DNA from: Roseihalotalea indica
GTDB lineage: Bacteria > Bacteroidota > Bacteroidia > Cytophagales > Cyclobacteriaceae
DNA length: 64,000 bases
Assembly (NCBI RefSeq): GCF_022458895.1
Contig: NZ_JAINFL010000001.1
Coordinates: 744,001-808,000 of the forward strand
Reading direction: 5' to 3'
The translations under genes were made by a program, and so were the position numbers. Shown here piece by piece: positions 1 to 9,625 of this stretch. Position 1 is the stretch's first letter. Each line of letters opens with the position of its first letter. The notes below the pieces were generated by a model, which had not been told where the DNA came from, did no database searches, and worked only from the letters and a program-made list of their open reading frames with translations.

Positions 1-167
1 GCAAAAAATCGGGAGCTATGAACAATACGCCTATTGCGCATTTATGGTTCTGTTTCAAGAAACAGGGAGGCGCATCAGAACGGAATACATAATTTATTCA
101 ATTTGAAATTAACAAATTTGTAAAATCAATGGATTATGTACTAAAAATTTTGTTAGATTAACGGTTT

Positions 168-761
168 ATGCGGACAAATATCCCCATTACTGAGCCTATT
201 ATAGTACGCTTTGTTCAAGGGCAGGCAGATGCTTTCCGTTTAATCTTTGATGCCTACCACGGGCGAATATTTGCCTATAGTGCAAAGATAGCACAATCTT
301 CTACCGAAGCCGAAGAAATTACTCAACAGGTTTTCATCCGACTTTGGGAGAAAAGACATTTGGTAGACGCTACCCAGCCCTTGGAGCCTTACCTGTATAA
401 AATTACCCGTCACTGTGCTTTCAATCATTTAAAGAAAAAGGCCTATCATGCGCAACAACAGGAGCAGGTAAGCAAAGCTTTTCTCAGGACTCAACGCACC
501 GAAGAAAATGTCTCTTACGCAGAATGTGAGCGACTAACAAAGCAGGTTATTAATGCATTGCCCGAAAAGCGGCAGGTAATTTTCAAGATGCATTTTGAAG
601 AGGGGTACTCACCAGGCGAAATTGCTACCCTGCTTGGCATTTCTTTAGCTACAGTGAAGTCTCAGCTAGTAAAAGCAACGAAAACCGTCAGAAATTTTTT
701 ACTGAATTACCGCACTATCAGTTGGGTCACATTACCCATTTTCTATTGGTTTTTTAAATAA
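168..761 (+). CDS. ECF-type RNA polymerase sigma factor
   Basis: A 197-residue sigma-70 family factor of the extracytoplasmic-function class. Residues about 24-65 form region 2 (FDAYHGRIFAYSAKI followed by EEITQQVFIRLWEKR, the core-binding and -10 recognition helices). Residues about 130-180 form region 4 (ALPEKRQVIFKMHFEEGYS, then the helix-turn-helix EIATLLGISLATVKSQL). Regions 1.1 and 3 are missing, as in ECF factors. It lies upstream of a FecR-like anti-sigma gene and a SusC whose N-terminus carries an STN signalling domain, so it probably activates that locus when the transporter is occupied. The start is an ATG with no obvious Shine-Dalgarno, normal for Bacteroidota. The hydrophobic C-terminal tail (WVTLPIFYWFF) is unusual but short. 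Confidence 0.93.
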   Translation: MRTNIPITEPIIVRFVQGQADAFRLIFDAYHGRIFAYSAKIAQSSTEAEEITQQVFIRLWEKRHLVDATQPLEPYLYKITRHCAFNHLKKKAYHAQQQEQVSKAFLRTQRTEENVSYAECERLTKQVINALPEKRQVIFKMHFEEGYSPGEIATLLGISLATVKSQLVKATKTVRNFLLNYRTISWVTLPIFYWFFK

Positions 762-938
762 GAGGCAGCAAGAGTATGATCATAGTAATAACTTGCCTTA
801 TTTTTTGAAGACCTTATAAAAGGATGATTATTTTTTACAAGAGTCATCCATTCCTTCTTTCTAACTGTATATAGGGTACTAAGCGCATCTACGGCTATCG
901 TGTGTAGCCTGAAATATAGAGAGCCCTACTCAGTACTC

Positions 939-1922
939 ATGACCAATCACAAACTGCTGCAAAAGTACCTTAACGGACAGTGCACCGCTGAGGAGAAACA
1001 ACAACTCTATCGTAATCTACTCGAGAGCGAGGAACAAGACTATGACAAAGTATTGAATGCCTTATGGGAGGAGCTCTCCGAAGTTCCTGATCCTGAGAGG
1101 GCCACCTCGGAGCGGATGTACCAAGCGATTAGTCATCACATTCAATCGCCTTCTTCAAGGCAGGTTTCTCCAGTCTGGTACCGCCGGGTTGCTGCCTCAC
1201 TGATTGGAATCTTACTGGTGTCAGGAATCTGGTATTACTGGTCATCTCAGTCAACGCAGGTCTATCAAACTCGCTACGGTGAGGTGAAGACTCTGGTGTT
1301 GCCTGATAGTTCGGTAGTGCACCTCAATGCCAACTCAAAGCTTACGTACGCGCCTAGTCTAGGCACCGACTCGGTGCGGGAAGTATGGCTCACCGGAGAG
1401 GCTTATTTCGAGGTGACTCATCAAACTATTGCTGTCTCAGACGATCCCGTAAAGTTGATTGTGCATACTGCCCAGGTAGACATAGAAGTTATCGGCACGG
1501 CCTTTAATGTGAAAGATCGGCGGGGAATCACCCAAGTGGTATTGGATGAAGGGAAGGTGCGGTTGAAAAAACTGCGGGGAGAAGAAACCTTGTTAGCCAT
1601 GAAACCTGGCGAGTCGGTGCAGGTAGATCAGCAACAATCCTATTCGGTTGCGAGTGTGGATGTTTCCGAACAAGTCTCTTCCTGGAAAGAAAATGAGCTG
1701 TATTTCAATAATCAGTCTTTGGAAGAAATACAACAGGTGCTGGCGGATAACTATGGCATTCGCCTACGCTTGGCTAATCCGGCACTGCGAGAACTTCGGT
1801 TTACCGGCTCTGCTCCGGCGGATGATCCAAGTGTGCTTTTCACCACATTAGAAAAATCTTTTTCACTTAAAATCACTCATGAACATGATGAATACATAGC
1901 AAGACCCAAACGGCAGGAATAG
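939..1922 (+). CDS. FecR family anti-sigma factor
   Basis: A 327-residue inner-membrane anti-sigma regulator. A cytoplasmic N-terminal segment (about residues 1-80) is followed by one transmembrane helix near residues 84-101 (VAASLIGILLVSGIWYYW). A periplasmic FecR domain follows (YGEVKTLVLPDSSVVHLNA, ending with VIGTAFNVK), then the C-terminal DUF4974-like domain (YFNNQSLEEIQQVLADNYG). It should hold the sigma factor encoded at 168-761 until signalled by the SusC STN domain downstream. The open frame reaches back to a GTG at 900, but the ATG at 939 gives the normal N-terminus and is preferred. The sigma, FecR, SusC order is the classical Bacteroidota trans-envelope relay. Confidence 0.93.
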   Translation: MTNHKLLQKYLNGQCTAEEKQQLYRNLLESEEQDYDKVLNALWEELSEVPDPERATSERMYQAISHHIQSPSSRQVSPVWYRRVAASLIGILLVSGIWYYWSSQSTQVYQTRYGEVKTLVLPDSSVVHLNANSKLTYAPSLGTDSVREVWLTGEAYFEVTHQTIAVSDDPVKLIVHTAQVDIEVIGTAFNVKDRRGITQVVLDEGKVRLKKLRGEETLLAMKPGESVQVDQQQSYSVASVDVSEQVSSWKENELYFNNQSLEEIQQVLADNYGIRLRLANPALRELRFTGSAPADDPSVLFTTLEKSFSLKITHEHDEYIARPKRQE

Positions 1923-1984
1923 GTTAGACTTAATTGACCGACTTCTCGGAGTAAATCGATTCGTAATTTTTAAACCCTACCCAT

Positions 1985-4900
1985 ATGTATTGTACTCTAC
2001 TCAATCTCATTCGCAGTGGAACCCTGTTACTGATGATGCTGGTCAGTGTCTCAGCTTTTTCGCAGACGGTAGCTTTCTCCTCTCACCTTCCGGTTGCGGA
2101 TAAAGTGCCGCAACAACAGGTAAATAACCTTAAGAATATACTGGATCAACTGGAAAAGCAGTACGATGTGCGTTTTAACTACGCAAGCCAACTGATAGAA
2201 GGAAAAAGAGCACAGGCCAACATAACCCAAAATGTAGCCTCTCTGGACGAAACCCTAGCATCGTTGCTTCGCCCGCTGGGATTGCGCCACGAGAAGATCA
2301 GTGAACAGATTTATGGTATCTACCTCGTAGTGCCTAAGCCCAATCGCACTAAACGGCAGTCTCCTCAATCGGAAGCAGAAAACTTGTATAACACCCAAAT
2401 AGCTTTAATCAATCGGCTCAAAGAGTTTCCATTACGTGCTCCGGTGGCGATTGAAAAAACCATTACCGGAAACGTAGTGGATGAGAATAATGAAGCTTTG
2501 CCCGGAGTCAATGTGCTGGTGAAGGGTACGAGTATAGGAACAGTCACAGATGTTGATGGAAACTACCGCCTTACTACTCCTGATGATGCGGAAACGCTGG
2601 TATTCTCTTCGGTAGGATATCAAACAGAAGAAATAGCGATCGGTAACCAAACCACGATCAACATGACCCTGCTTCCGGATATTCAGTCTTTGCAAGAAGT
2701 GGTGGTCGTGGGGTATGGTACTACTACCCGGGAAGACTTAACAACCTCTATTGCCAAAGTAGACCCGTCCAACATCCCGGCGGCGGCTAATCCTAACGTA
2801 AGTGATCTGCTTTTTGGACGGGCCGCCGGATTACGGGTGGTGCAGCAGAGCGCCCAGCCCGGCGGAAATGTTGATCTGTCTATTCGGGGCCGGGGAAATC
2901 CGCTGATTGTGATAGATGGAGTAATTATGCCGAATACCGGGCTTGAACCGGGTGTCAATTTTTCGGAGATCAACAGCGTGAACCGGGGCGCATTGGCCGG
3001 GCTCAACCCAAACGATATTGAGTCTATTGAGGTGCTGAAAGATGCCAGCGCGGCTATCTACGGAGTAAATGCCGGAAATGGAGTAGTGCTGATCACCACC
3101 AAACAGGGCAAAGCCGGGCGGATCAGTGTAAACTACAGCGGTAGTCGGTCTTATGTACAGAATATGGAGTTTCTGGAGCAGCTGAATGCTACCGAATACA
3201 TGTCTTACTACAACCGCTTCGACCGGGATCGCTATCTGGCTCAAAATCAGATGGATCCGTTTGGTCCCAATCCGGCCAGCGGTTTTACGCCTCGCTTCTC
3301 AACCGAAGAGATCGCTCAAGCAGGCGTGGGAACCGACTGGGTAGGTCAGGTGCTGAGAAACGGTAGTATTGATAACCACAATATTGCGATTAGCGGTGGG
3401 GCCGAAAAAGTAAATTACTACTTCTCAGGCAACTACTTCAACCAAATTGGAACGGTACAGAACTCAGATATGCGGAAATACAGCGCCCGCATGAACCTGT
3501 CCTATCACTTTAACGACTGGCTTTCGCTTAATACGAACTTCAATACCAACCGCAACAGATTTACGAATTCAGGAGCCGGCTGGCAGACGGGCGGAGCCGG
3601 AGCTGAGGCATTTACCGCTCTACAGGCTGCTTATACCTATCCGGCCTACCTGCCCATCCGGGATGAAAATGGCGATCTGGTTCGGTTTCAGACCACGGGT
3701 AATCCTGTTTCTTTGCTGAATATTGATGACAATACCCAGTACAAATCCTTGTTAGCCAACATCTCGCTGGATATCGACATTATTCCTGATGTTCTGAAAG
3801 GCAAACTTTTATACGGAAACAACACGGAAAGCTCTACTCGCGACTTCTTTATTCCCTCTACGGTTTACTGGTTTAATCTCAGCCGGTCGCGAGCATCCCT
3901 GAACTGGTCCGAGCGCCAAAATCAGACCATGGAAGCTACCCTGTCTTTCACCAAAGCCCTCAGCGACGCGGTGGAGTTAGATGCGGTAGCCGGAGTGGCT
4001 CAATACAGCTACGAGGAAAACGGTTTTGGACTACAGGCTCAGGGAATGCTGGATGCGCTAAACACCACGGCAGTGCAGGCCGGGACAGCTGCTTCCAATG
4101 TGAATTCTTACAAAAACGCTACCAAAACCCGCTCATTTTTCGCTCGAGCTTCCTTCGACATTCTCGACCGGTATATCGTGACCGGCTCGTATCGCTACGA
4201 CGGGTTTAGTTACTTCTTTCCCGAGTCCAAATTTGCTGGCTTTCCCTCAGCGTCGGTAGGTTGGAAGATTTCCAATGAGTCTTTCCTGAGCGATGTCTCT
4301 AACCTTGACCTGTTAAAGCTACGAGCCAGTATGGGTACTACCGGAAATACTATTGGAACCGTTGCCTATGGGAATTATGCACCCGACGGCATCGTCATCG
4401 GCTTTAATGATGGAAGTACCAAACTCATTGCCTACCAACTGACCGCCATAGATCAACCGGACCTTACCTGGGAGAAAACAGTAACGGCCAACGTAGGGCT
4501 TGACTTCGGTTTCTTTAACAATCGTATTTCCGGATCACTGGACTGGTTCCGGGATGATGTCACCAACTTGCTGCGAGCCGATGCCAATACCCCGGCCCTT
4601 TCCTTCCTGGCCCAGCAGCCGGTCAATGGTGGACATCAGGTAAGAACCGGGTATGAAGTCTCGTTGAATACGGATAATGTCAGAAACCGGGACTTTAATT
4701 GGAGGAGCACTATCAATGTTTCTCATTATTCTTATCGCTGGGAGGACCGCTTTGAGGAGGATGATCTGGCTCCCTACCAGAAGGTGACTGATCCGGTAAA
4801 CGCTATTTACCGCTTCGAGACCGACGGTATTCTGCAATTGAATGAAGAGGTTCCGGCCTGGCAACCGGAAGCAGCTCAGTTGGCTGGTTCACCTATGTTT

Positions 4901-5458
4901 GTAGACCAGAATGGTGACGGTCAGCTCGACTCGGCCGATGTGGTCATCTACAATCAGACACCTCGACTGTCTATTGGCTTTGGCAACAACTTCCGCTACA
5001 AAAACTTCGACCTTACCGTCTTCCTCTACGGGCAGACCGGTGCATATCGCGTAAATAACAGCCTGGCCTGGGCCGATCCGGTAAATGGTATTCTGGGTGG
5101 AAATATTGCCGGTACCTCCGATCTGCAATACGTTTGGAGCACCGAGAACCAGGGGGGTACCTTACCCGGAGCTACCTACAATGAAGCTGCCCTCACAACC
5201 CTGGTAGGTTCGGATTACAATATCACCAAAGCCAACTTCCTGAGAGCTCGAAACATTACCCTGGGCTATACCTTCAACTTTGAGGGGCTGAAGCAATACG
5301 TGAGGGATTTGAGAGTCTACCTGGATGTGCAGAATGCTTTTGTCCTGACCAAATACAAAGGGGCTGATCCGGAAGTGGAAGCTGAAGGTGTGAAGGGCGG
5401 ACCAGCTCCGTACCCGATGGCCCGCACCTATTCTCTGGGCGTGAATGTAAACTTTTAA
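1985..5458 (+). CDS. SusC/RagA TonB-linked outer membrane transporter with STN domain
   Basis: A 1157-residue outer-membrane glycan importer. In order: signal peptide (about 1-26, ending SVSAFSQ); STN domain (about 46-115) that talks to a FecR anti-sigma; carboxypeptidase-regulatory-like domain (about 159-232, VKGTSIGTVTDVDGNY); SusC motif EVVVVGYGT (about 238); plug domain (about 250-375, including NDIESIEVLKDASAAIYG); then the 22-strand barrel ending in a typical aromatic terminus (SLGVNVNF). It is followed 12 bp later by its SusD partner. The STN domain, absent from the second SusC at 49215, matches the sigma/anti-sigma pair just upstream and predicts substrate-induced transcription. With the GH53 gene downstream, the likely cargo is galactan-derived oligosaccharide (inference). 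Confidence 0.95.
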   Translation: MYCTLLNLIRSGTLLLMMLVSVSAFSQTVAFSSHLPVADKVPQQQVNNLKNILDQLEKQYDVRFNYASQLIEGKRAQANITQNVASLDETLASLLRPLGLRHEKISEQIYGIYLVVPKPNRTKRQSPQSEAENLYNTQIALINRLKEFPLRAPVAIEKTITGNVVDENNEALPGVNVLVKGTSIGTVTDVDGNYRLTTPDDAETLVFSSVGYQTEEIAIGNQTTINMTLLPDIQSLQEVVVVGYGTTTREDLTTSIAKVDPSNIPAAANPNVSDLLFGRAAGLRVVQQSAQPGGNVDLSIRGRGNPLIVIDGVIMPNTGLEPGVNFSEINSVNRGALAGLNPNDIESIEVLKDASAAIYGVNAGNGVVLITTKQGKAGRISVNYSGSRSYVQNMEFLEQLNATEYMSYYNRFDRDRYLAQNQMDPFGPNPASGFTPRFSTEEIAQAGVGTDWVGQVLRNGSIDNHNIAISGGAEKVNYYFSGNYFNQIGTVQNSDMRKYSARMNLSYHFNDWLSLNTNFNTNRNRFTNSGAGWQTGGAGAEAFTALQAAYTYPAYLPIRDENGDLVRFQTTGNPVSLLNIDDNTQYKSLLANISLDIDIIPDVLKGKLLYGNNTESSTRDFFIPSTVYWFNLSRSRASLNWSERQNQTMEATLSFTKALSDAVELDAVAGVAQYSYEENGFGLQAQGMLDALNTTAVQAGTAASNVNSYKNATKTRSFFARASFDILDRYIVTGSYRYDGFSYFFPESKFAGFPSASVGWKISNESFLSDVSNLDLLKLRASMGTTGNTIGTVAYGNYAPDGIVIGFNDGSTKLIAYQLTAIDQPDLTWEKTVTANVGLDFGFFNNRISGSLDWFRDDVTNLLRADANTPALSFLAQQPVNGGHQVRTGYEVSLNTDNVRNRDFNWRSTINVSHYSYRWEDRFEEDDLAPYQKVTDPVNAIYRFETDGILQLNEEVPAWQPEAAQLAGSPMFVDQNGDGQLDSADVVIYNQTPRLSIGFGNNFRYKNFDLTVFLYGQTGAYRVNNSLAWADPVNGILGGNIAGTSDLQYVWSTENQGGTLPGATYNEAALTTLVGSDYNITKANFLRARNITLGYTFNFEGLKQYVRDLRVYLDVQNAFVLTKYKGADPEVEAEGVKGGPAPYPMARTYSLGVNVNF

Positions 5459-5470
5459 ACTGACGCAATC

Positions 5471-7000
5471 ATGAAAAAAATACTCATACTACTGGCTTAT
5501 CTGATGGTATTCAGCGGATGCGAAGACGGCCTGGAACCGGAAATATACGGTTCTCTGACTCCCAACTCATTTCCGCAGACCGCAGAAGACTACGAACTTT
5601 ACACTCTGGAAGTATATAAGACGTTCACCGCTAAATGGTCGTACCAGGATAATGGCACTCGTTACATGTGGTTCAGCCCCGAACGAGGTTATATCTGGCA
5701 TTTTGATGTGCCCGCAGATCAACTGGCGGTATTTACCGAATGGGGGGGCGAGTTTCTGACGATGAGCGAGGCCAACTTTGCTCCGCTGGTGAATAATGGC
5801 CGAGACTTTAGCCAGTTCGAGAAAGTGCGGGTGGTGTCCCGGATTACCAAAATCATCGGTGACCTGGAAATGGCTGAAATTGATGAGAACGCAAAAAATC
5901 AGTTGCTCTCCGAAGCCAAGGTAGCTCGCGGTTGGACGATGTACTACCTGCTGCATTTGTTTGGTCCAGTGCCGGTCATCCTGAATCCGGAAGAAATTGG
6001 TACGGAAGTGGAATCCGATCTGATCCGACCCTCTCGAGAAGCTTTTGTCAGCGCCATTGTGGAGGATCTGCGGTTTGCTGCCGACTACTTACCTAAAGAT
6101 GCGGCGGCATACGGAAGATTTAATAAAGGGCTGGCGCTGACGCTGCTGATGCGCCTGTACATGAATGAACGGGACTTTGCCAATGCCGAACCCATAGGTA
6201 GGGAAATACAAACGATGGGATACAGCCTGGTAGACGACTATATGAGCCTTTTCCGGGAATCTACCGAACGGAATAATGAAACCATCTACGCTATATCTGC
6301 TGACCCCGAAGGACAGGGGCGCGGACCAGATGGCAATTTTAACGCCTATCCCTACTACTGTCTGCCCGCCGATTACCCCGGCATCTTCCAGAACGGTAAC
6401 ACCGCCGCACCCCAGGGAGGGTGGGCCCAACCCAACGCTCCCTATATGGCCACCTGGGAGTTTTACGACTCCTTTGATCCGGCTGACGAGCGAAGACAAA
6501 TGCTGGTAGATTCCTACGTGGCCATTAAGGAAACGGCGGGTGGGGTAGCCGCTGGCGAAGTGCGCGACCGGAGCAACCTGCGCGGTGCGGTAGTAGAGAA
6601 ATATGCAGATGAAGGTAACGGACCCTTTTTCGGGAACGATCTGATGGTTGCCCGCTATGCCGATGTGATGCTAATGCTGGCCGAGGCCATTAATGAGAAT
6701 AGCGGCCCGACTCAGGAAGCTATTGATCTGGTGAATGCGGTTCGGGCACGCGCGGGAATTGGTCCGTTGGATGGATCTGCTGTAGCTTCAAAAGGCGCGT
6801 TCAATGAAGCTATTCTACAGGAAAGAGGCTGGGAGCTGTTTCTTGAGGGTGTTCGGAAATTCGATCTGGAGCGACACAGCAAATGGCCCTCCGCGGTAGA
6901 AGCCGTAGCCAATAAAAATCCCAGCCCTTATCTGTATCCGATTCCTCAGTACGCCATCACTGACAGCAAAGGGCAGCTTAACCAGAATCCCGGATATTGA
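5471..7000 (+). CDS. SusD/RagB family glycan-binding lipoprotein
   Basis: A 509-residue surface lipoprotein that caps the SusC barrel and delivers oligosaccharides. The signal peptide ends in a lipobox (MVFSGC, Cys17). The mature protein has the SusD helical TPR-like fold signatures: GWTMYYLLHLFGPVPVI in the N-terminal half, RYADVMLMLAEAINE in the middle, and the C-terminal ILQERGWELFLEGVRKFDL followed by YPIPQYAI and NQNPGY. It begins 12 bp after the SusC stop, so it is co-transcribed with it. A stem-loop at 7013-7049 closes the pair. Confidence 0.95.
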   Translation: MKKILILLAYLMVFSGCEDGLEPEIYGSLTPNSFPQTAEDYELYTLEVYKTFTAKWSYQDNGTRYMWFSPERGYIWHFDVPADQLAVFTEWGGEFLTMSEANFAPLVNNGRDFSQFEKVRVVSRITKIIGDLEMAEIDENAKNQLLSEAKVARGWTMYYLLHLFGPVPVILNPEEIGTEVESDLIRPSREAFVSAIVEDLRFAADYLPKDAAAYGRFNKGLALTLLMRLYMNERDFANAEPIGREIQTMGYSLVDDYMSLFRESTERNNETIYAISADPEGQGRGPDGNFNAYPYYCLPADYPGIFQNGNTAAPQGGWAQPNAPYMATWEFYDSFDPADERRQMLVDSYVAIKETAGGVAAGEVRDRSNLRGAVVEKYADEGNGPFFGNDLMVARYADVMLMLAEAINENSGPTQEAIDLVNAVRARAGIGPLDGSAVASKGAFNEAILQERGWELFLEGVRKFDLERHSKWPSAVEAVANKNPSPYLYPIPQYAITDSKGQLNQNPGY

Positions 7001-7012
7001 TTTTTAACTGAA

Positions 7013-7049
7013 AAGAGAACCCCTGTTCTATTGGAGTGTGGGTTCTCTT
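7013..7049 (+). terminator. Stem-loop after the SusCD pair
   Basis: Perfect 10-bp arms AAGAGAACCC (7013-7022) and GGGTTCTCTT (7040-7049), followed by ACTTTTC. The T-tract is weak, so this may be an intrinsic terminator or an attenuating 3' stem that lets less transcript run into the GH53 gene 63 bp further on. Confidence 0.55.
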
Positions 7050-7112
7050 ACTTTTCATGGAGGCAGCCTGATGTAGGTGCATCCTAATTGTAGAATACTC
7101 AACCTTATTCAA

Positions 7113-8141
7113 ATGAAAATTGCGCTATCTGTTATTTTACTTGTTTTAACGACCTTTGGTCTGGCTCAAGCCCAGGACTATGCCGTTGGGGCTGACTTAT
7201 CTTTTTTGAAACAAGCTGAAGACCATGGGTTTGAATTTAAAGAAAACGGAGAGATCAAGCCCGGGCTTGAAATATTCAAAGAACATGGCTATTCGTGGAT
7301 CAGGTTACGCCTGTTTCATACTCCTACGGAGCTACCTAATAATCTGGAGTATACCATAGCATTAGCCAAAGAAGCTCGGGAAATGGGGTATAAGTTCTTA
7401 CTGGACTACCATTATTCCGATACCTGGGCTGACCCCGGCAAACAATATATTCCCAAAGCCTGGGTGAATTTACCTTTCGAAGATCTGGTGAATGAGGTGT
7501 ATGAATATACCTTAGAAACCATGATCGCCTTTCGGGATGCGGAAGTGTATCCTGATATGGTACAGGTGGGTAACGAAATCAGCAATGGGTTCTTATGGCC
7601 TCACGGCAAGTTGCCCGAAAACTGGGACAACTTCGCTCAATTGTTGCGAGCCGGTATCAATGGGGTAACTGCCAGTTGTGGTGATCAGCCTTGCCCAAAA
7701 ATCATGGTCCATATCGACAAAGGCGGAAGTAAGGACTTCACCAAGTACTGGTATGATAAACTGCATGCCTATGATATCCGGTACGATGTGATAGGCCAAT
7801 CCTACTACCCCTGGTGGCATGGCTCACTGCTCGATCTAAAGGAAAACATGTATTTTATGGCTACCGAATACAAAAAAGACATCATATTAGTGGAAGTGGC
7901 CTATAACTGGACGCCCACGGAATACAAAGAAAATGCACCTCCCTTCGAGGAATCTCCGGAAGGACAAAAACAGTTTCTGGAAGAAGTAAACCGAATCGTT
8001 TTAAACACTCCGGACAATAAAGGCAAGGGTGTTTTTTGGTGGGAGCCTGCCGTGGAGAGGCAGGGCAGCCGAAGCTATTTTGATGAGGAGGGAAATGTGT
8101 TACCGGTTATCACCGTGTTTGACAAATATACTCGACATTAG
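7113..8141 (+). CDS. GH53 arabinogalactan endo-beta-1,4-galactanase
   Basis: A 342-residue secreted glycoside hydrolase of family 53, which cleaves beta-1,4-galactan side chains of pectin or arabinogalactan. A signal peptide (MKIALSVILLVLTTFGLAQAQ) precedes the TIM-barrel. Family motifs in order: GADLSFL, WIRLRLF, LLDYHYSDTWADPG, VQVGNEIS (Glu155, acid/base), VIGQSYYPWWHG, and ILVEVAYNW (Glu261, nucleophile). Length is normal for the family. The frame is open back to a GTG at 7077, but the ATG at 7113 begins a proper signal peptide. Its position after sigma/FecR/SusC/SusD makes this a galactan utilization locus. There is no lipobox, so it is probably periplasmic or secreted. Confidence 0.93.
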   Translation: MKIALSVILLVLTTFGLAQAQDYAVGADLSFLKQAEDHGFEFKENGEIKPGLEIFKEHGYSWIRLRLFHTPTELPNNLEYTIALAKEAREMGYKFLLDYHYSDTWADPGKQYIPKAWVNLPFEDLVNEVYEYTLETMIAFRDAEVYPDMVQVGNEISNGFLWPHGKLPENWDNFAQLLRAGINGVTASCGDQPCPKIMVHIDKGGSKDFTKYWYDKLHAYDIRYDVIGQSYYPWWHGSLLDLKENMYFMATEYKKDIILVEVAYNWTPTEYKENAPPFEESPEGQKQFLEEVNRIVLNTPDNKGKGVFWWEPAVERQGSRSYFDEEGNVLPVITVFDKYTRH

Positions 8142-8228
8142 TTAAGAGTTGTTTGCCGAAAGAGTAAGGCGCATTTTTTAGGTAAATTAAATGAAGCTGA
8201 TTTAATGGCTTATTCATAGCAGGAGGCC

Positions 8229-8600
8229 TTATATCTGCTGCTCATGAGGCGCCAGCATTACTTCTCGTAAAGAAATAACAAAAAACTCTTCTCCGGCAAT
8301 CAGCATGGAAGGTTGGTGTTTCTTTTTCAGAGGTTGAGCTTCACCTGAAAACAGGATGCTTTGCTCTTCATCTTTTAATTCGTTGGTGACGTTGCAGATA
8401 ATATAAGTGCGAAAGGAGTCAATGGTGCCTTCCACATGATGCCGTACAACATAGGTATCAAAGCGATCGTCAAAAAAGACCCAGCCTTCCTGATTTTTCA
8501 CTTCAAACCGTTGACCTTCTCCTTCATCGCAATGAATCTCCCGCTCATGGCATGCACTGAAAAGCCCGATCAGCAGAAGTGCGTAGAATAATTTGTTCAT
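8229..8600 (-). CDS. Small hypothetical lipoprotein
   Basis: A 123-residue protein with a clear SPII signal peptide (MNKLFYALLLIGLFSAC, lipobox FSAC). The mature part is acidic and beta-rich (GWVFFDDRFDTYVVRHHVEG, then YIICNVTNELK) with two further cysteines (HCDEGEG and ICNVT). I do not recognise the family. It is transcribed against the GH53 gene and stands alone, so it has no operon context. A short envelope lipoprotein is all that can be claimed. Confidence 0.7.
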   Translation of the reverse strand: MNKLFYALLLIGLFSACHEREIHCDEGEGQRFEVKNQEGWVFFDDRFDTYVVRHHVEGTIDSFRTYIICNVTNELKDEEQSILFSGEAQPLKKKHQPSMLIAGEEFFVISLREVMLAPHEQQI

Positions 8601-8817
8601 GGCTTCTCATAGTATCTGTCTATTTTAGTGACACTGCTCAAGAGTCAGGGGTTGTAAGGAGCGCCCTGTTTTTAAGAAAAAAGTAACATAGAAGAAGTAA
8701 GCTATTTCAAGCACACAACAAGTAGTTGTTGAAGTTTCCGACAAAGTCTTTTTCGCCTGTTTCGGGGAGTTAAATTATTTTTGTATTCTTATTGACTGAT
8801 ACAACAACAACATCCTA

Positions 8818-9594
8818 ATGCTTTTACAGAATAAAAATATCGTCATCATTGGGGGCACTACGGGCTTGGGGCTTTCTGCGGCACTGGCTTTCGTAAAAAA
8901 CGGAGCAAAAGTAGTGGCGGTAGGTCACTCCGAAGCAACCGGACAGGAAGCTCAACAACAGTTAGGCGAAAATGGGCTGGTCATTACGGCTGATGCTACC
9001 CAGGAGACAACGGCTTCGGAAGCTATCCGGCAATGTGCCGACCATTGGGGCGGGTGCCACGGACTTTATCATGTAGCCGGGGGAAGTGGAAGGCGCTTTG
9101 GCGATGGTCCTTTGCACGAACTGACCCTGGAAGGCTGGAACAAAACCTTTGAGCTGAACCTGACCAGCCTGATGCTGTCAAATCAGGCGGCAGTGCGTTA
9201 CTTTCGGGAACAAAAGCAGGGCGGAGCTATTCTGAACATGGGTTCAGTGCTGGGCTATTCTCCTTCGCCTCACTACTTTGCTACCCACGCGTATGCCGCT
9301 GCCAAGTCCGCCATTATTGGCTTCACCAAATCAATTGCTGCTTATTATGCGCCTGATAACATCCGGGTGAACGTTATTGCTCCGGCACTGGTAGAAACGC
9401 CTATGGCGCAACGAGCGGCGGGTGATGAAGGTATCATGAAATTTATCAAAACCAAGCAACCGTTAGAGGGCGGACGCATCGGGCAACCTCAGGATGCCGA
9501 CGGACTGGCCACCTGCCTGTTATCCGATCAGGCCAACTTTATTACCGGGCAAGTCATTGCGGTTGATGGCGGCTGGTCTATCAGCGAGGGATAA
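8818..9594 (+). CDS. SDR family NAD(P)-dependent oxidoreductase
   Basis: A 258-residue classical short-chain dehydrogenase. The Rossmann motif GGTTGLG is at residues 12-18, the catalytic triad is Ser143, Tyr159 and Lys163 (LNMGSVLGYS; YAAAK), and the C-terminus has the usual FITGQVIAVDGGW. It most resembles sugar or sugar-acid dehydrogenases of the gluconate 5-dehydrogenase/3-ketoacyl reductase type; the substrate cannot be read from sequence. A possible -7 element TATTTTTG lies at 8776-8783, but the -33 partner is poor. It is the first gene of a forward set with ROK, SIS, MetE-like and UlaG-like genes, 31 bp before the ROK start, and so probably oxidizes or reduces an intermediate of that pathway. 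Confidence 0.9.
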   Translation: MLLQNKNIVIIGGTTGLGLSAALAFVKNGAKVVAVGHSEATGQEAQQQLGENGLVITADATQETTASEAIRQCADHWGGCHGLYHVAGGSGRRFGDGPLHELTLEGWNKTFELNLTSLMLSNQAAVRYFREQKQGGAILNMGSVLGYSPSPHYFATHAYAAAKSAIIGFTKSIAAYYAPDNIRVNVIAPALVETPMAQRAAGDEGIMKFIKTKQPLEGGRIGQPQDADGLATCLLSDQANFITGQVIAVDGGWSISEG

Positions 9595-9625
9595 TTATGA
9601 TCGATCTTCGTACTACCAGACAAGC

